64,000 bases of DNA from Vreelandella neptunia (GTDB lineage Bacteria > Pseudomonadota > Gammaproteobacteria > Pseudomonadales > Halomonadaceae): contig NZ_JAKVTW010000007.1 in assembly GCF_022489065.1 (NCBI RefSeq), positions 1 to 64,000 on the forward strand. The letters run 5' to 3'. Below, in pieces: positions 35,254-44,228 of the stretch (the first letter of the stretch is position 1; the number at the start of each line of letters is the position of its first letter). Below the pieces are notes generated by a model. That model saw only the letters and a program-made list of their open reading frames with translations. It searched no databases and had not been told where the DNA came from. The translations under genes were made by a program, and so were the position numbers.

Positions 35254-35282
35254 GCGCCATTCATTGAATGGCGCTTTTTTTT
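35254..35282 (+). terminator. Orphan intrinsic terminator upstream of the BCCT gene
   Basis: An 8-bp stem GCGCCATT/AATGGCGC with a 5-nt loop and T8 directly after. No gene on the plus strand precedes it. A TATACT -10-like hexamer lies ~25 bp upstream at 35228-35233, so it could end a short leader or small RNA. No other gene is seen in 35035-35396. Confidence 0.7.
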
Positions 35283-35396
35283 ACCTGCTATTTTTTTATC
35301 TGCTGTTACGTCAATCAAGCGGCGTTAAACCACCTAACGACACGCTTTGTTAGGCTCTTTTTACACCTCCCCCTGCTCCTCCATAAGGTACTCAAC

Positions 35397-36950
35397 ATGT
35401 CTCAACCTGGCCCCAACGCTGAGGGCGACCAGCGGTTTTCACTTGGCGACCCTATTGTGCTTATCTTGAGCATCGGCTTTATCGTCGCTTTTCTGGCACT
35501 GTCGTTTTATGACGTAGCCCTGGTGGCGGATAGCATAAGCGCAGGCTTTGCATGGACCGCGTTAGTGTTAGGTAGCTACTTCCAGCTGCTACTTCTGATG
35601 ACGTTCTTTATTGCCATCGGTTTAGCGATGACACCGGCTGCAAAAGCCAAAATTGGCAATTTAGATGCACCAGAAATGAGCACGTTTAAATGGCTCTCGA
35701 TCATTCTGTGTACGCTACTGGCGGGCGGCGGGGTATTTTTTGCCGCCGGGGAGCCGGTTTATCACTTTGTGGTGACACCTCCCGCCTTTGATAGCGAAGC
35801 GGGCACCGCTGAAGCTGTTTCTGGCGCTTTGGGGCAATCCTTTATGCATTGGGGCTTTATGGCCTGGGCTGTATTGGGCTCGCTAACGGCAGTCGTTCTT
35901 GCACATGCGCACTACGTAAAAGGCCAACCGCTGCAGCCACGCACCCTGCTCTACCCGATACTGGGTGAACGTTTAATGCGTGGGCCTTTGGGCGGCTTAG
36001 TCGATGCTTGCTGTGTTATTGCGTTGGTTGCAGGCACCGTCGGCCCGATAGGCTTTCTGGCTACTCAGGTTAGTTTTGGTCTTCATGAGCTGTTTGGACT
36101 GCCGGAAGGCTATACCGGCCAACTGATTATTCTAGGCGTGCTGGCCAGCATTTATGTGCTCTCCTCTATGAGCGGTGTTCACAAAGGTATTCAGATACTA
36201 AGTCGTTTTAACGTGCTGCTGGCGCTGGCTATCGGTGCGGTGATTATGGTCTTTGGCCCCACGCTGTTTTTAGTTAATAGCTACGTTTCCGGCATGGGGG
36301 CTTACATCAGCGAATTCTTTACCATGGCGACCATGACCGCTGAAACAGCCCCGGCGTGGTGGATGCAGTGGTGGACAGTATTCTTCTTTGCTTGGTTTAT
36401 TGGCTACGCCCCGGTAATGGCGATTTTTGTGGCGCGTATTTCTCGTGGTCGCAGCATCCGTGAAATGATTGTTGCGGTGGCTATTCTTGCCCCTATCGCC
36501 ACTACCGTTTGGTTTACCCTGCTGGGCGGTTCGGGCATTTACTATCAGCTCAATGGCGTGATTGATTTAACCGAAGCACTCAATAACTTCCAGTTTGATG
36601 TGGCTACCTTGACCGTTGCCCAGGCGCTGCCCGGCGGCACTTGGATGGCGCTGGCCATTTTACTGCTGACAACGATTTTTGTTGCCACCACCGGCGACTC
36701 AATGAGCTATGCGATCGCAGTGGTTGGCGCGGGGCATGACAATCCAAACCCGGTAATGCGGGCCTTCTGGGGCATCGCCATGGCGCTAATGGCGGCGGTA
36801 CTGCTGTATATGGGTGCGGGTCAGATTGGAGCGTTGCAGCAGTTTATCGTTATCACCGCGATTCCGGTGTCGTTGATTCTGTTGCCATCATTGTGGAATG
36901 GCCCTCAGGCCGCCTACGCCATGGCACGGGAACAGGGCATTATTGAATAG
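35397..36950 (+). CDS. BCCT-family transporter (betaine/choline/carnitine type)
   Basis: Secondary carrier with twelve helices, 517 residues. The BCCT signature runs through 'WWTVFFFAWFIGYAPVMAIF' and then VARISRGRSIREM. 'GEPVYHFVVTPP' and 'QSFMHWGFMAWAVLG' are typical as well. Members import osmoprotectants (betaine, ectoine, choline) or exchange quaternary amines; the choice cannot be made from sequence alone. The N-terminus is set at ATG 35397 (AAGGTA upstream, 'SQPGPNAEGDQRF'); frames open further upstream run through the terminator at 35254 and are not used. Confidence 0.9.
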   Translation: MSQPGPNAEGDQRFSLGDPIVLILSIGFIVAFLALSFYDVALVADSISAGFAWTALVLGSYFQLLLLMTFFIAIGLAMTPAAKAKIGNLDAPEMSTFKWLSIILCTLLAGGGVFFAAGEPVYHFVVTPPAFDSEAGTAEAVSGALGQSFMHWGFMAWAVLGSLTAVVLAHAHYVKGQPLQPRTLLYPILGERLMRGPLGGLVDACCVIALVAGTVGPIGFLATQVSFGLHELFGLPEGYTGQLIILGVLASIYVLSSMSGVHKGIQILSRFNVLLALAIGAVIMVFGPTLFLVNSYVSGMGAYISEFFTMATMTAETAPAWWMQWWTVFFFAWFIGYAPVMAIFVARISRGRSIREMIVAVAILAPIATTVWFTLLGGSGIYYQLNGVIDLTEALNNFQFDVATLTVAQALPGGTWMALAILLLTTIFVATTGDSMSYAIAVVGAGHDNPNPVMRAFWGIAMALMAAVLLYMGAGQIGALQQFIVITAIPVSLILLPSLWNGPQAAYAMAREQGIIE

Positions 36951-36981
36951 GTAAGCTGCTCTACGCTTCCCTAATCCTGAT

Positions 36982-37803
36982 TTATAGACTTTCCAGCAGG
37001 CGCAGAATCATCTGCGGCTGCTGGTTGGCTTGGGCCAACATAGCGATACCTGCTTGCTGAAGGATCTGTGCGCGAATAAGGTTGGAGACTTCCTTAGCGT
37101 AATCGGCATCCTGAATGCGCGACTGGGCGGCGGAAGTATTAACGATGCTGTTGTTCAGGCCATCAATAACGCTCTCGAAGCGATTCTGCACGGCTCCCAT
37201 ATAGCTGCGCTGGCGATCTAACCGCTTAATTGCCTCATCGACCCTATCGATTGGTTTTTCCGACCCACTGCCATCGTCCAGTACGCTTAAGCCTTCCAGC
37301 CCCAACCCCTGTAAGTTCATACCTTCAAAACGCACCGCGATGGTATCGCCCGCGTTCGCGCCGACCTGGATATTTAATGATCTGGTCTCGTTCAACAACC
37401 CAATACCGTTGAAATTACTCTGCCCGGCAACGCGGTCAATCTCTTCCATGCGCTGACCAATCTCGGCTTGGATAGAAGCAAGGTCATTAGAAGAGTTGGT
37501 GCCATTCGCCGCTTGCACGCTCAGTTCGCGAATGCGCTGCAAGTTATCGTTAATCTGGTTGAGAGAGCCTTCCGCCGTTTGCACCATAGAGATGCCATCA
37601 TTGGTGTTGCGGATCGCCTGAGTCATGCCTTTGATTTGTGCCGTCATGCGGTTGGCAATTGCCTGCCCCGCCGGGTCATCTTTTGCGCTATTGATACGCA
37701 GCCCAGATGAGAGGCGCTGCATTGCGGTCTGCATGGATTGCTGACTGCCGCGCAGATTATTCTGCACGATAAGCGACATCACATTGGTGTTTAGGCTGAG
37801 CAA
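36982..37803 (-). CDS. fliC: Flagellin
   Basis: Short flagellin of 273 residues, essentially only the conserved D0/D1 ends with a small central part. N-terminal 'LSLNTNVMSLIVQNNLRGSQ' and 'RLSSGLRINSAKDDPAGQAI', then C-terminal 'ARIQDADYAKEVSNLIRAQI' and 'LAQANQQPQMILRLLESL' are canonical. Start is TTG with GGAGG 6 nt upstream. A sigma-28 promoter lies just upstream. No other flagellar genes are near; the filament gene stands alone between a BCCT gene and a folK homologue. Confidence 0.93.
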   Translation of the reverse strand: MLSLNTNVMSLIVQNNLRGSQQSMQTAMQRLSSGLRINSAKDDPAGQAIANRMTAQIKGMTQAIRNTNDGISMVQTAEGSLNQINDNLQRIRELSVQAANGTNSSNDLASIQAEIGQRMEEIDRVAGQSNFNGIGLLNETRSLNIQVGANAGDTIAVRFEGMNLQGLGLEGLSVLDDGSGSEKPIDRVDEAIKRLDRQRSYMGAVQNRFESVIDGLNNSIVNTSAAQSRIQDADYAKEVSNLIRAQILQQAGIAMLAQANQQPQMILRLLESL

Positions 37804-37854
37804 CGCGCGCCTCCGGGGAAGATAGCTGCCTGTCTTCGGACAGCTATAGCATTA

Positions 37855-37881
37855 CTATCGGCGCGTGAGTGACAATCATGA
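37855..37881 (-). promoter_or_regulatory. Sigma-28 (FliA) promoter of the flagellin gene
   Basis: Minus strand TCAT-N15-GCCGATAG, close to the FliA consensus TAAA-N15-GCCGATAA. It overlaps the last bases of the folK homologue. The leader holds a stem (ATAGCTG/CAGCTAT) and an SD of GGAGG. Confidence 0.7.
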
Positions 37882-38322
37882 GGTTTTCTTGTCATTTAAA
37901 GTGCGGCCACTGCTGGCGAGTACTTCATCTACGGGCATTCGTACATAATCATAGTGATAATAGCCCTCGTCCACCACCTCCCCATCCCACGCCACCATGT
38001 CGAGATCCATCGTTCGAGGACCCGATTTAATCACTCCCCGCACCCGACCTAAGCGGTTTTCAACTTCTTTGAGATAGGCGCGAAACGCCTCACGCTCTAG
38101 GGGCGTGCTTACCAACATAGCGGCATTCAAGAAGTCAGGCTGCTGCTGGTACCCGACAGGCGCGGTTCGAATCGCTTCTGAACGCGCCAGCAGGTCACAT
38201 TCATGGCTAATAATCCTCAGCGCCTGACCGAAATAGTGGTCTGGATCGATATTACTCCCCAGTGAGATTAAACACTCGTGGAGCGCGGCTGCCTGTTCGT
38301 TGGTGAGAGGTATTGGTGGCAT
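37876..38322 (-). CDS. folK: HPPK (FolK)-family pyrophosphokinase
   Basis: 6-hydroxymethyl-7,8-dihydropterin pyrophosphokinase, which passes pyrophosphate from ATP to the pterin in folate synthesis. 148 residues: 'LISLGSNIDPDHYFGQAL', the 'PVGYQQQPDFLNAAMLVST' segment and 'KSGPRTMDLDMVAWDG' with the metal-binding DLD pair. Divergently arranged with a pteridine-reductase-like gene. A second folK may exist elsewhere (often next to panB); this copy is slightly short and could be a paralogue. Confidence 0.82.
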   Translation of the reverse strand: MPPIPLTNEQAAALHECLISLGSNIDPDHYFGQALRIISHECDLLARSEAIRTAPVGYQQQPDFLNAAMLVSTPLEREAFRAYLKEVENRLGRVRGVIKSGPRTMDLDMVAWDGEVVDEGYYHYDYVRMPVDEVLASSGRTLNDKKTS

Positions 38323-38505
38323 AGCGACATCCTGTTTGAAGTGACGTCTTCTAAAACTGCCCTGTTTTTAAAACCGCTTTGTTGCAGGGCCCTTCCATCA
38401 ATACCTTTAAGCTAGTGCTTCGTGCAAGCTCTGTATAAGTTATTGACAAACGCTGCACTCACGCAGAGAGTCAACCTATACCAATAAAACAACAGGGAAC
38501 GCTTT

Positions 38506-39264
38506 ATGCACCAACAAGCTGCTTTGGTAACCGGCGGTGCTACCCGCTTGGGGAGGTACTTTTCTGAGGCGCTGGCCGATGCAGGTTATGACATCGCTCT
38601 GCATGTCAACAGATCCCGCGTAGAGGCCGAGGAGGTCGCCCGAGGCATTCGTGCCAAAGGCCGTGAGTGTGAGATTTTCCATTGCGATTTTTTAAGCGAG
38701 AACGTAGACACAGAGCTAAGTGATTTAATTCATGCATTAAAAAATCGCTTTCCTGGTCTTAATGTGCTGCTAAATAGCGCTTCTGCGTATACATCAGCGC
38801 CAATCGCGGCCACAGATCTTGCCATGCTTGAGAGCCAGTTCAGGGTCAATATGTTCACCCCACTGCTGCTCACGCGCCACTTTGCAGAAGCGGTTGATGA
38901 AGGCCAGGTGATCAATATCATCGATAACAAAGTGGCCTATCACCAATTCCCTTATGCAGCGTACCTGCTTTCAAAAATGAGCTTGGCGGAGATGACGCGC
39001 ATGGCGGCGTTGGAGTTCGCCCCGCGCATTCGCATTAACGGTATTGCGCCCGGCGTGGTGCTGCCTGCTTCCCAGCGCACCAGCGACTATGTGGAGTGGC
39101 GAATTGAAGGAATTCCGCTTAAACGACAGGGTGAGCCTGCACATCTTGTACAAGCCTTGCACTACTTATTGAATAACCCCTTTGTGGCGGGTCAGATTCT
39201 GTTTGTCGATGGCGGTGAATCCATCAACCTGGAAGGTCGGCACTCAGAAAACTATGGTCATTAA
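38506..39264 (+). CDS. folM: FolM-like pteridine/dihydromonapterin reductase (SDR)
   Basis: A 252-residue SDR. The cofactor turn is 'TGGATRLGRYFSEALADAG', with an Arg typical of pteridine reductases and FolM, and 'NRSR' for NADPH. NSASA replaces NNAG, as in FolM; the active-site pair Y-x3-K is in 'YAAYLLSKMSLAEM'. C-terminal 'GQILFVDGGESI'. Such enzymes reduce dihydromonapterin to tetrahydromonapterin, a cofactor of phenylalanine hydroxylase. The neighbouring FolK homologue supports a pterin role. Confidence 0.82.
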   Translation: MHQQAALVTGGATRLGRYFSEALADAGYDIALHVNRSRVEAEEVARGIRAKGRECEIFHCDFLSENVDTELSDLIHALKNRFPGLNVLLNSASAYTSAPIAATDLAMLESQFRVNMFTPLLLTRHFAEAVDEGQVINIIDNKVAYHQFPYAAYLLSKMSLAEMTRMAALEFAPRIRINGIAPGVVLPASQRTSDYVEWRIEGIPLKRQGEPAHLVQALHYLLNNPFVAGQILFVDGGESINLEGRHSENYGH

Positions 39265-39287
39265 ATAAAACCACCCCTTTAAAACGC

Positions 39288-39315
39288 AACGGGGCCGCCC
39301 GAAGGTGGCCCCGTT
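39288..39315 (-). terminator. Terminator of the mechanosensitive channel gene
   Basis: A 12-bp stem with a CGAA tetraloop (arms 39288-39299 and 39304-39315, one G-U pair). On the minus strand it is followed by GCGTTTTAAA; on the plus strand no T-run. Confidence 0.6.
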
Positions 39316-39337
39316 AACACGTTAAGATGACGATAAT

Positions 39338-41737
39338 TTAGGTTTCATCGACGTCATCATGGTCGGGCTTGTGATGATCTTCGTCCGCAGTGTGCTGTAC
39401 CCCTTGCTGGGTATCATGCTTAACAGCGGGTGATGCATCAGGCTCCACTTCCACTTTCTTCTCTTTGGCGGTCGATTCCAGTACCCGCACATTGGCAGGC
39501 GGTGTCTTGCCATTTTTGGTCTCACCAAAGTAGAGCGTGGTGTGCGGGAAGGGAATTTCAATACCCGCTTCATCAAAGCGCAGCTTCACCAAGCGATTAT
39601 AAGCGCGGCCAACACCCCACTGGTCGCCCGGTGTGGTTTTGATCACTACACGAATGTTCACGGAGCTATCCGCCAGGGCCACCACACCGGCTACGGTTAG
39701 GTCTGCCAGCAGCTTATGACCGTGCTCTTCGCTGGCTTTAAGATCTTCAAAGGCCAGTTGGAGCTGCTCGATGGCTTCGTCGATGCTCTCGTTGTAGCCA
39801 ATACCGTATTCACCCACGTGATTGCCGTACTCACGCATGTAGTTAGACACGGTATCGACGCTTGAGAACGGCACAATGTGGTAGGTGCCCGACAGGTCAC
39901 GAATACCTACTGAACGGATGCTTAACCGTTCGGCGGTACCCGTTACGCCGCCGACCGTGACTACATCACCGGTGTTCATGGCATTTTCAACCTGGATAAA
40001 CACCCCTGTGATGACGTCTTGCACCAGCTTCTGTGCACCAAAACCAATCGCCAGACCCAGCACACCAGCACCGGCAATTAGCGGGCCGATATTGATGCCA
40101 ATTTCCGACAGCACGATCATGCCGGTAATGGTCACCATGGCGATCGCCAGGGCGTTGCGGAACAGGCTAAGCAGCGTTTTGGCCCGTGCCGTTGGCTCCC
40201 CATGGCCGGTTTCCGGATTGAGCTTGTGCTCGATCAAACTCGCCAAGCCCAACCAGGCAGCAATGGCCACAATCAAGATCACCGCAACGCTGGTAAGGTT
40301 ACCTACCAGATTGCCCCCCCGCTCTGAGGCGTACCAAGCGGCTAGATCAAAGGCGCCCCAGGCATTCAGCACCACCATTATGACCACGACCAGAATGATT
40401 GTGCGCAGCACGCGTAGCGCATTGGGCACGTAGCTATTCAGGCGCTTTTCAAGCAGTGGCAGTTTGCGGCGCAGGTCGTCCGACAGCGTGATACGGCGAC
40501 CAATGGTCTGGCTAAGAAATGAGGAGACCAATAGCCCCACAACGATGGCGGCCAGTGACTTCAAGGTCGCAAACATCACAAACGGCAGCGCATCGCCGGG
40601 GCGTGTCAACGTCAGTACAAACACAATCAAGAAGTACAGCAGTGCAAACAAATGCCAGGTGCGGGCAAATAGCTGTAGTGAAACGCGGCTGGCGGTGAGC
40701 GTTGATTTTGCCGCCATCTCATTCACGTTATCGCGTAGGCGTGTGCGGTTCTTGAGCACCACTACCACGGCGTAGATAAATGCCAGCACCATAATCAGCG
40801 TACCGACGGCTTGGCCCAGCGACGCGGCCACGTAGAAATTGACCAGCGGTACCACCACCATCAGGCCATAACCTACCATGCCGATCAGCCGCGCTAGCCA
40901 GCGGTTCCAATAGGACGCCTCTTGAGCCGAAATAGGCAGCAGCCGCAGCCCTTCGTAGCGCGAAGAGAACAGCATCCGCACCCCGGCTTTGAGCAATTCG
41001 ATAATCAAAAACGCATTTAAGAACAGAGAAGCGCGGGTAGAGAGTTCTCCGGCTTCACCAATGGCGAAGGTGGCCAATAAATTGCCGCCAACGTAAGCAA
41101 CAGCGATCAGCAACACATCGATGACTGCCGCTATCGCCACGCAGGCAATCAAACGTAATACGGGCGTTAAATTACTACCGTTCAGCGACCAGCCACTTAT
41201 TTTAGTAAATAGCGGCTTCGCTAAACGACGGAAGATCATAAACATCGCAAACGTGGCGACAATCACAATGCCCAGATTGATCGCCGCGCTGGTAAACGCG
41301 GTCATATCAAAGACACTGTCTGCCTCCTCACCCGAGAAAAGCCCACCTACAATGCTAACCACTTGTTCAAACTGACCACCCACATCGCTAACTACACGAC
41401 TGGTGAGTTCAGCTAACTGGCGCGGCAGCGAGACATCTTCCGGCGCTATCTCGCTGCCCTGGGCGGCAGCTTCTGGCGAAAGCTCGTTGGCTATACCGTC
41501 GGGCAGCGCTGAGGCTTGACTGCGCAACATCTCAATCAGCTCTTGTCGCGACTGCTCATCTTCTAAGAGATTGGCCAATGCCTCGTACGACGTTGGCGCA
41601 GCTTCCTCGGATGAGGCGGTGCCATCGGCGCTGGCCGGCTCGCTTGGCGTGCTCTGCGCCATTGCTGGCGTGGCCACAATGGCAATCATTGCCAAAAGCC
41701 AGACACCTAGCCAGGGTAATAAACGAAGTGGCTTCAC
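39338..41737 (-). CDS. Large MscS-family mechanosensitive channel (YbiO/MscM-like)
   Basis: A 799-residue inner-membrane channel that opens under membrane tension to release solutes on osmotic downshock. Signal sequence 1-27, a periplasmic region to ~150, about eleven helices, then the MscS core: 'AGAGVLGLAIGFGAQKLVQD' (pore helix), 'ITGVFIQVENAMNTGDVV' and 'IRSVGIRDLSGTYHIVPFSS'. The C-terminal ~60 residues are a highly charged tail (rich in Asp, Glu, His and Lys), not conserved. Size fits YbiO rather than MscS (286) or MscK (1120). Confidence 0.92.
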   Translation of the reverse strand: MKPLRLLPWLGVWLLAMIAIVATPAMAQSTPSEPASADGTASSEEAAPTSYEALANLLEDEQSRQELIEMLRSQASALPDGIANELSPEAAAQGSEIAPEDVSLPRQLAELTSRVVSDVGGQFEQVVSIVGGLFSGEEADSVFDMTAFTSAAINLGIVIVATFAMFMIFRRLAKPLFTKISGWSLNGSNLTPVLRLIACVAIAAVIDVLLIAVAYVGGNLLATFAIGEAGELSTRASLFLNAFLIIELLKAGVRMLFSSRYEGLRLLPISAQEASYWNRWLARLIGMVGYGLMVVVPLVNFYVAASLGQAVGTLIMVLAFIYAVVVVLKNRTRLRDNVNEMAAKSTLTASRVSLQLFARTWHLFALLYFLIVFVLTLTRPGDALPFVMFATLKSLAAIVVGLLVSSFLSQTIGRRITLSDDLRRKLPLLEKRLNSYVPNALRVLRTIILVVVIMVVLNAWGAFDLAAWYASERGGNLVGNLTSVAVILIVAIAAWLGLASLIEHKLNPETGHGEPTARAKTLLSLFRNALAIAMVTITGMIVLSEIGINIGPLIAGAGVLGLAIGFGAQKLVQDVITGVFIQVENAMNTGDVVTVGGVTGTAERLSIRSVGIRDLSGTYHIVPFSSVDTVSNYMREYGNHVGEYGIGYNESIDEAIEQLQLAFEDLKASEEHGHKLLADLTVAGVVALADSSVNIRVVIKTTPGDQWGVGRAYNRLVKLRFDEAGIEIPFPHTTLYFGETKNGKTPPANVRVLESTAKEKKVEVEPDASPAVKHDTQQGVQHTADEDHHKPDHDDVDET

Positions 41738-41812
41738 ACCTAAACCTCCTTTTGGGTGAGTGTTCTTTTTAATCTAACGGCTGCCTGATGATAAGCAAGC
41801 TTGCACATAACC

Positions 41813-41869
41813 GCTGTAACACTAAGGGCAAACGATTTTGCTAACACTAACCATCTTGCTAACACTAAC
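41813..41869. repeat. Short direct repeats upstream of the MscS gene
   Basis: TTGCTAACACTAAC occurs at 41838-41851 and again at 41856-41869 (18-bp period). A weaker third copy (CTGTAACACTAAG) lies at 41814-41826. Position upstream of the minus-strand mscS start (41737) could fit an operator. Confidence 0.55.
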
Positions 41870-41924
41870 AGTACAGCTTGTTAAAAAGTTGTACAGGGTA
41901 ACATGACTTGATTAATAAGGCGTT

Positions 41925-42356
41925 TCACTGACACAGAGGTACTAGCCACTGTTGTGCCAGCAGCAGTACCACTGCGTAGCGGGTACCCTTAGCGACTAAA
42001 ATCCACGCCAGCGCCCGCCACCAGGGCAGTCGAAATATGCCGGCCAATACGGTCAGCGGGTCACCAATAATCGGCGCCCAAGAGATCAACAGGCTCAGCT
42101 CGCCAAAGCGGTGATACCAGCCTTCTGCGCGGGCTAAACTGCGCGGCGAAGCAGGAAACCAGCGGCGGCTTTGAAACTGGCGAGCATAGCGGCCCAGACT
42201 AACGTTGATCATGCTGCCCAGGGTATTGCCCGCCGTGGCGAAAAACCACAGCGCTAACGGCGGCTCGCCAACACACCACAGCCGGGCCAGCCACACTTCA
42301 GACCCACCGGGTAGCAGCGTGGCGCTTACCAGGGCAATAAAAAACAGGCTTACCAT
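41925..42356 (-). CDS. YqaA-family membrane protein (DedA/VTT-related)
   Basis: A 143-residue membrane protein, smaller than DedA but with related segments ('FIALVSATLLPGGSEVWLA', 'TAGNTLGSMINVSLGRYAR', 'FGELSLLISWAPIIGDPLTV'). Four predicted helices. Members are thought to act in membrane homeostasis; function unproven. It starts 17 bp after the iclR stop on the same strand, so it may be co-transcribed. Confidence 0.85.
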   Translation of the reverse strand: MVSLFFIALVSATLLPGGSEVWLARLWCVGEPPLALWFFATAGNTLGSMINVSLGRYARQFQSRRWFPASPRSLARAEGWYHRFGELSLLISWAPIIGDPLTVLAGIFRLPWWRALAWILVAKGTRYAVVLLLAQQWLVPLCQ

Positions 42357-42373
42357 AGCGTCAGTAGCGCCCT

Positions 42374-43195
42374 CTAGCGCGGCACCTGGCCACCCAGCTG
42401 TTGGGTGATTTCATCGGCCGTTTGGCGAACCAGGGCACCCAGGGTGAGTAAGCGGGCCTCGGGGATACGCGCCACTGGGCCTGACACGGAGATCGCCGCC
42501 AGCGGCGTGCCGTGCTCATCAAACACGCAGGCGGCGACGCAGTGCAGGCCAATGGCATGCTCTTCGCGGTCGCAGGCAAAGCCTTGCGTTCGAATTTGCG
42601 CTGTTTCCACTTGCAGCGTATCGGGTTGGTAGAGCGTATTAGCGGTCACTCGTGCAAGCTCTTGGCCATCCAGCAATTGCTCGCGTTCGTCGTCAGGGAT
42701 CCACGCCAGCAGCGCCTTACCGACACCGGAGGCATGTAGCGGCGCCCGGGAGCCTAGGCGAGTGATCATACGCATCATCTGGGGCGATTCATGCTGGGCT
42801 AGAAACACCGCCGTGGCCCCATCACGTATGCCTAGGTTGGCCGTTTCGCCGGTTTCGGCGGTTAAGCGGCGTAGAAACGGCCGACTGGTGGCGACTACAT
42901 CGCGCGCCTCAAGGAAGCTATTGCCGATCCGAAAGGTTTTAACATCGATTCGCCACAGCCCCTGCTCGTTCTCCTGAGTGACAAACCCCTGACTTTGCAG
43001 AGCCTGCAACAGCCGGTGGGTAGTGGATGGCGCCAACTCGGCCATCTCAGCCACTTCTGAAAGGGCTAATCCGAGGGGACTGGCAGCGAGATACTCCAGC
43101 AGCGTTAAGCCACGTACCAACGACTGGCTATGCCCTCCGCTGGCTTTGGCGGTACTCGCCGGACGGCCGACCGTCCTGCGCTTGGCTTCACTCAC
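42374..43195 (-). CDS. IclR-family transcriptional regulator
   Basis: A 273-residue regulator with an N-terminal winged helix (about 22-85: 'LVRGLTLLEYLAASPLGLAL' and 'EVAEMAELAPSTTHRLLQAL') and the C-terminal effector domain ('LGSRAPLHASGVGKALLAW', 'GFACDREEHAIGLHCVAA' with its Cys, and 'LAAISVSGPVARI'). It follows the enoyl-CoA hydratase gene on the same strand with a 180-bp gap. Effector unknown. Confidence 0.92.
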   Translation of the reverse strand: MSEAKRRTVGRPASTAKASGGHSQSLVRGLTLLEYLAASPLGLALSEVAEMAELAPSTTHRLLQALQSQGFVTQENEQGLWRIDVKTFRIGNSFLEARDVVATSRPFLRRLTAETGETANLGIRDGATAVFLAQHESPQMMRMITRLGSRAPLHASGVGKALLAWIPDDEREQLLDGQELARVTANTLYQPDTLQVETAQIRTQGFACDREEHAIGLHCVAACVFDEHGTPLAAISVSGPVARIPEARLLTLGALVRQTADEITQQLGGQVPR

Positions 43196-43208
43196 CTAGC
43201 TTTCTCCT

Positions 43209-43268
43209 AAAGACGCTCCTAAAAAGGCGCTCCCATCGACTAAAAGCGCCTTTGCTGAAGGCGTCTTT
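43209..43268. repeat. Nested inverted repeat between the hydratase and iclR genes
   Basis: Outer arms AAAGACGC (43209-43216) and GCGTCTTT (43261-43268) enclose inner arms AAAGGCGCT (43223-43231) and AGCGCCTTT (43245-43253). It could be a terminator for the hydratase gene (minus strand) or an operator; the T-runs sit inside the arms. Confidence 0.6.
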
Positions 43269-43372
43269 CCTGAAAACACAAAGGGCGTCAGGATAACGTG
43301 ACCACATGGCCGTTGTCGCGTTTACGGAAACGAATTCCATTCATTCAGCAATGGCCACTCAGCAACGACAAC

Positions 43373-44170
43373 TCAGCGATGCCGCCACTGCGGTGGCCGC
43401 TTGGCGATAAAGGCATCAATCCCTTCGCCCACATCCTCGGCCAGCATATTGCAGGCCATGGTTTCTCCAGCGAAGGCGTAGGCTTCATCTAATGGCATCG
43501 CGAGCTGCCGGGCAAACATGGCTTTCCCCGTGCGCACCGCCACAGCACTTTTAGCGCAGATACTGGCGGTCAGTGCATCCGTTGCCTCATCCAGTGCATC
43601 GTCCTCTGCCACGCGATTAATCAACCCCCACTCCGCGGCTTGATCGGCGCTGATAAAATCCCCCGTCAGCAGCATTTCCATGGCTCGTTTACGGGCAACG
43701 TTCCGCGATAGCGCCACCGCTGGGGTGGAACAAAACAGCCCAACGTTGATACCAGAAACCGCAAAACGGGCGCTGCGCGCCGCCACCGCCAGATCACAGC
43801 TCGCCACCAGTTGGCAGCCTGCGGCAGTAGCGATGCCCTGCACTTTGGCAATGACCGGCACGGAGAGATTCACAATGGCCTGCATCACCTCGCCACAGCG
43901 GGCAAACAGCGCTTGATAGTAGGCTTTATCGGGGTTGGCGCGCATCTGTTTCAGATCATGCCCGGCGCAGAAAGCTTTGCCTTTGGCGGCAAGTACCACA
44001 CAGCGCACGCTGCTATCGTCGGCAATCTCAGTGAAGGCATCGTGTAGTGCTTGCAGCATGGCTTCCGAGAGCGCGTTAAAGCGCTCTGGCGAGCTCATCG
44101 TCAGCGTTACAACGCCTTGATGGTCAAGACGCTGCAGGATGGGGGCAGGTGAATCAGAGATGATGGACAT
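43373..44170 (-). CDS. Enoyl-CoA hydratase/isomerase-family protein
   Basis: Crotonase-fold enzyme of 265 residues. The oxyanion-hole segments are 'GKAFCAGHDLKQMRA' and 'IATAAGCQLVASCDLAV'. The second catalytic Glu of classical hydratases is replaced here ('SGINVGLFCSTPAVALSR'), as in the mammalian ECHDC3-like group, so the reaction may not be crotonyl-CoA hydration. ATG 44170 is preferred: AGGAG lies 6 nt upstream. Confidence 0.85.
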   Translation of the reverse strand: MSIISDSPAPILQRLDHQGVVTLTMSSPERFNALSEAMLQALHDAFTEIADDSSVRCVVLAAKGKAFCAGHDLKQMRANPDKAYYQALFARCGEVMQAIVNLSVPVIAKVQGIATAAGCQLVASCDLAVAARSARFAVSGINVGLFCSTPAVALSRNVARKRAMEMLLTGDFISADQAAEWGLINRVAEDDALDEATDALTASICAKSAVAVRTGKAMFARQLAMPLDEAYAFAGETMACNMLAEDVGEGIDAFIAKRPPQWRHR

Positions 44171-44228
44171 GGTGAACTCCTGGTGTGAGTAACACATTGC
44201 CCATCAGTCTAGCGCACACGCTTTTTTA

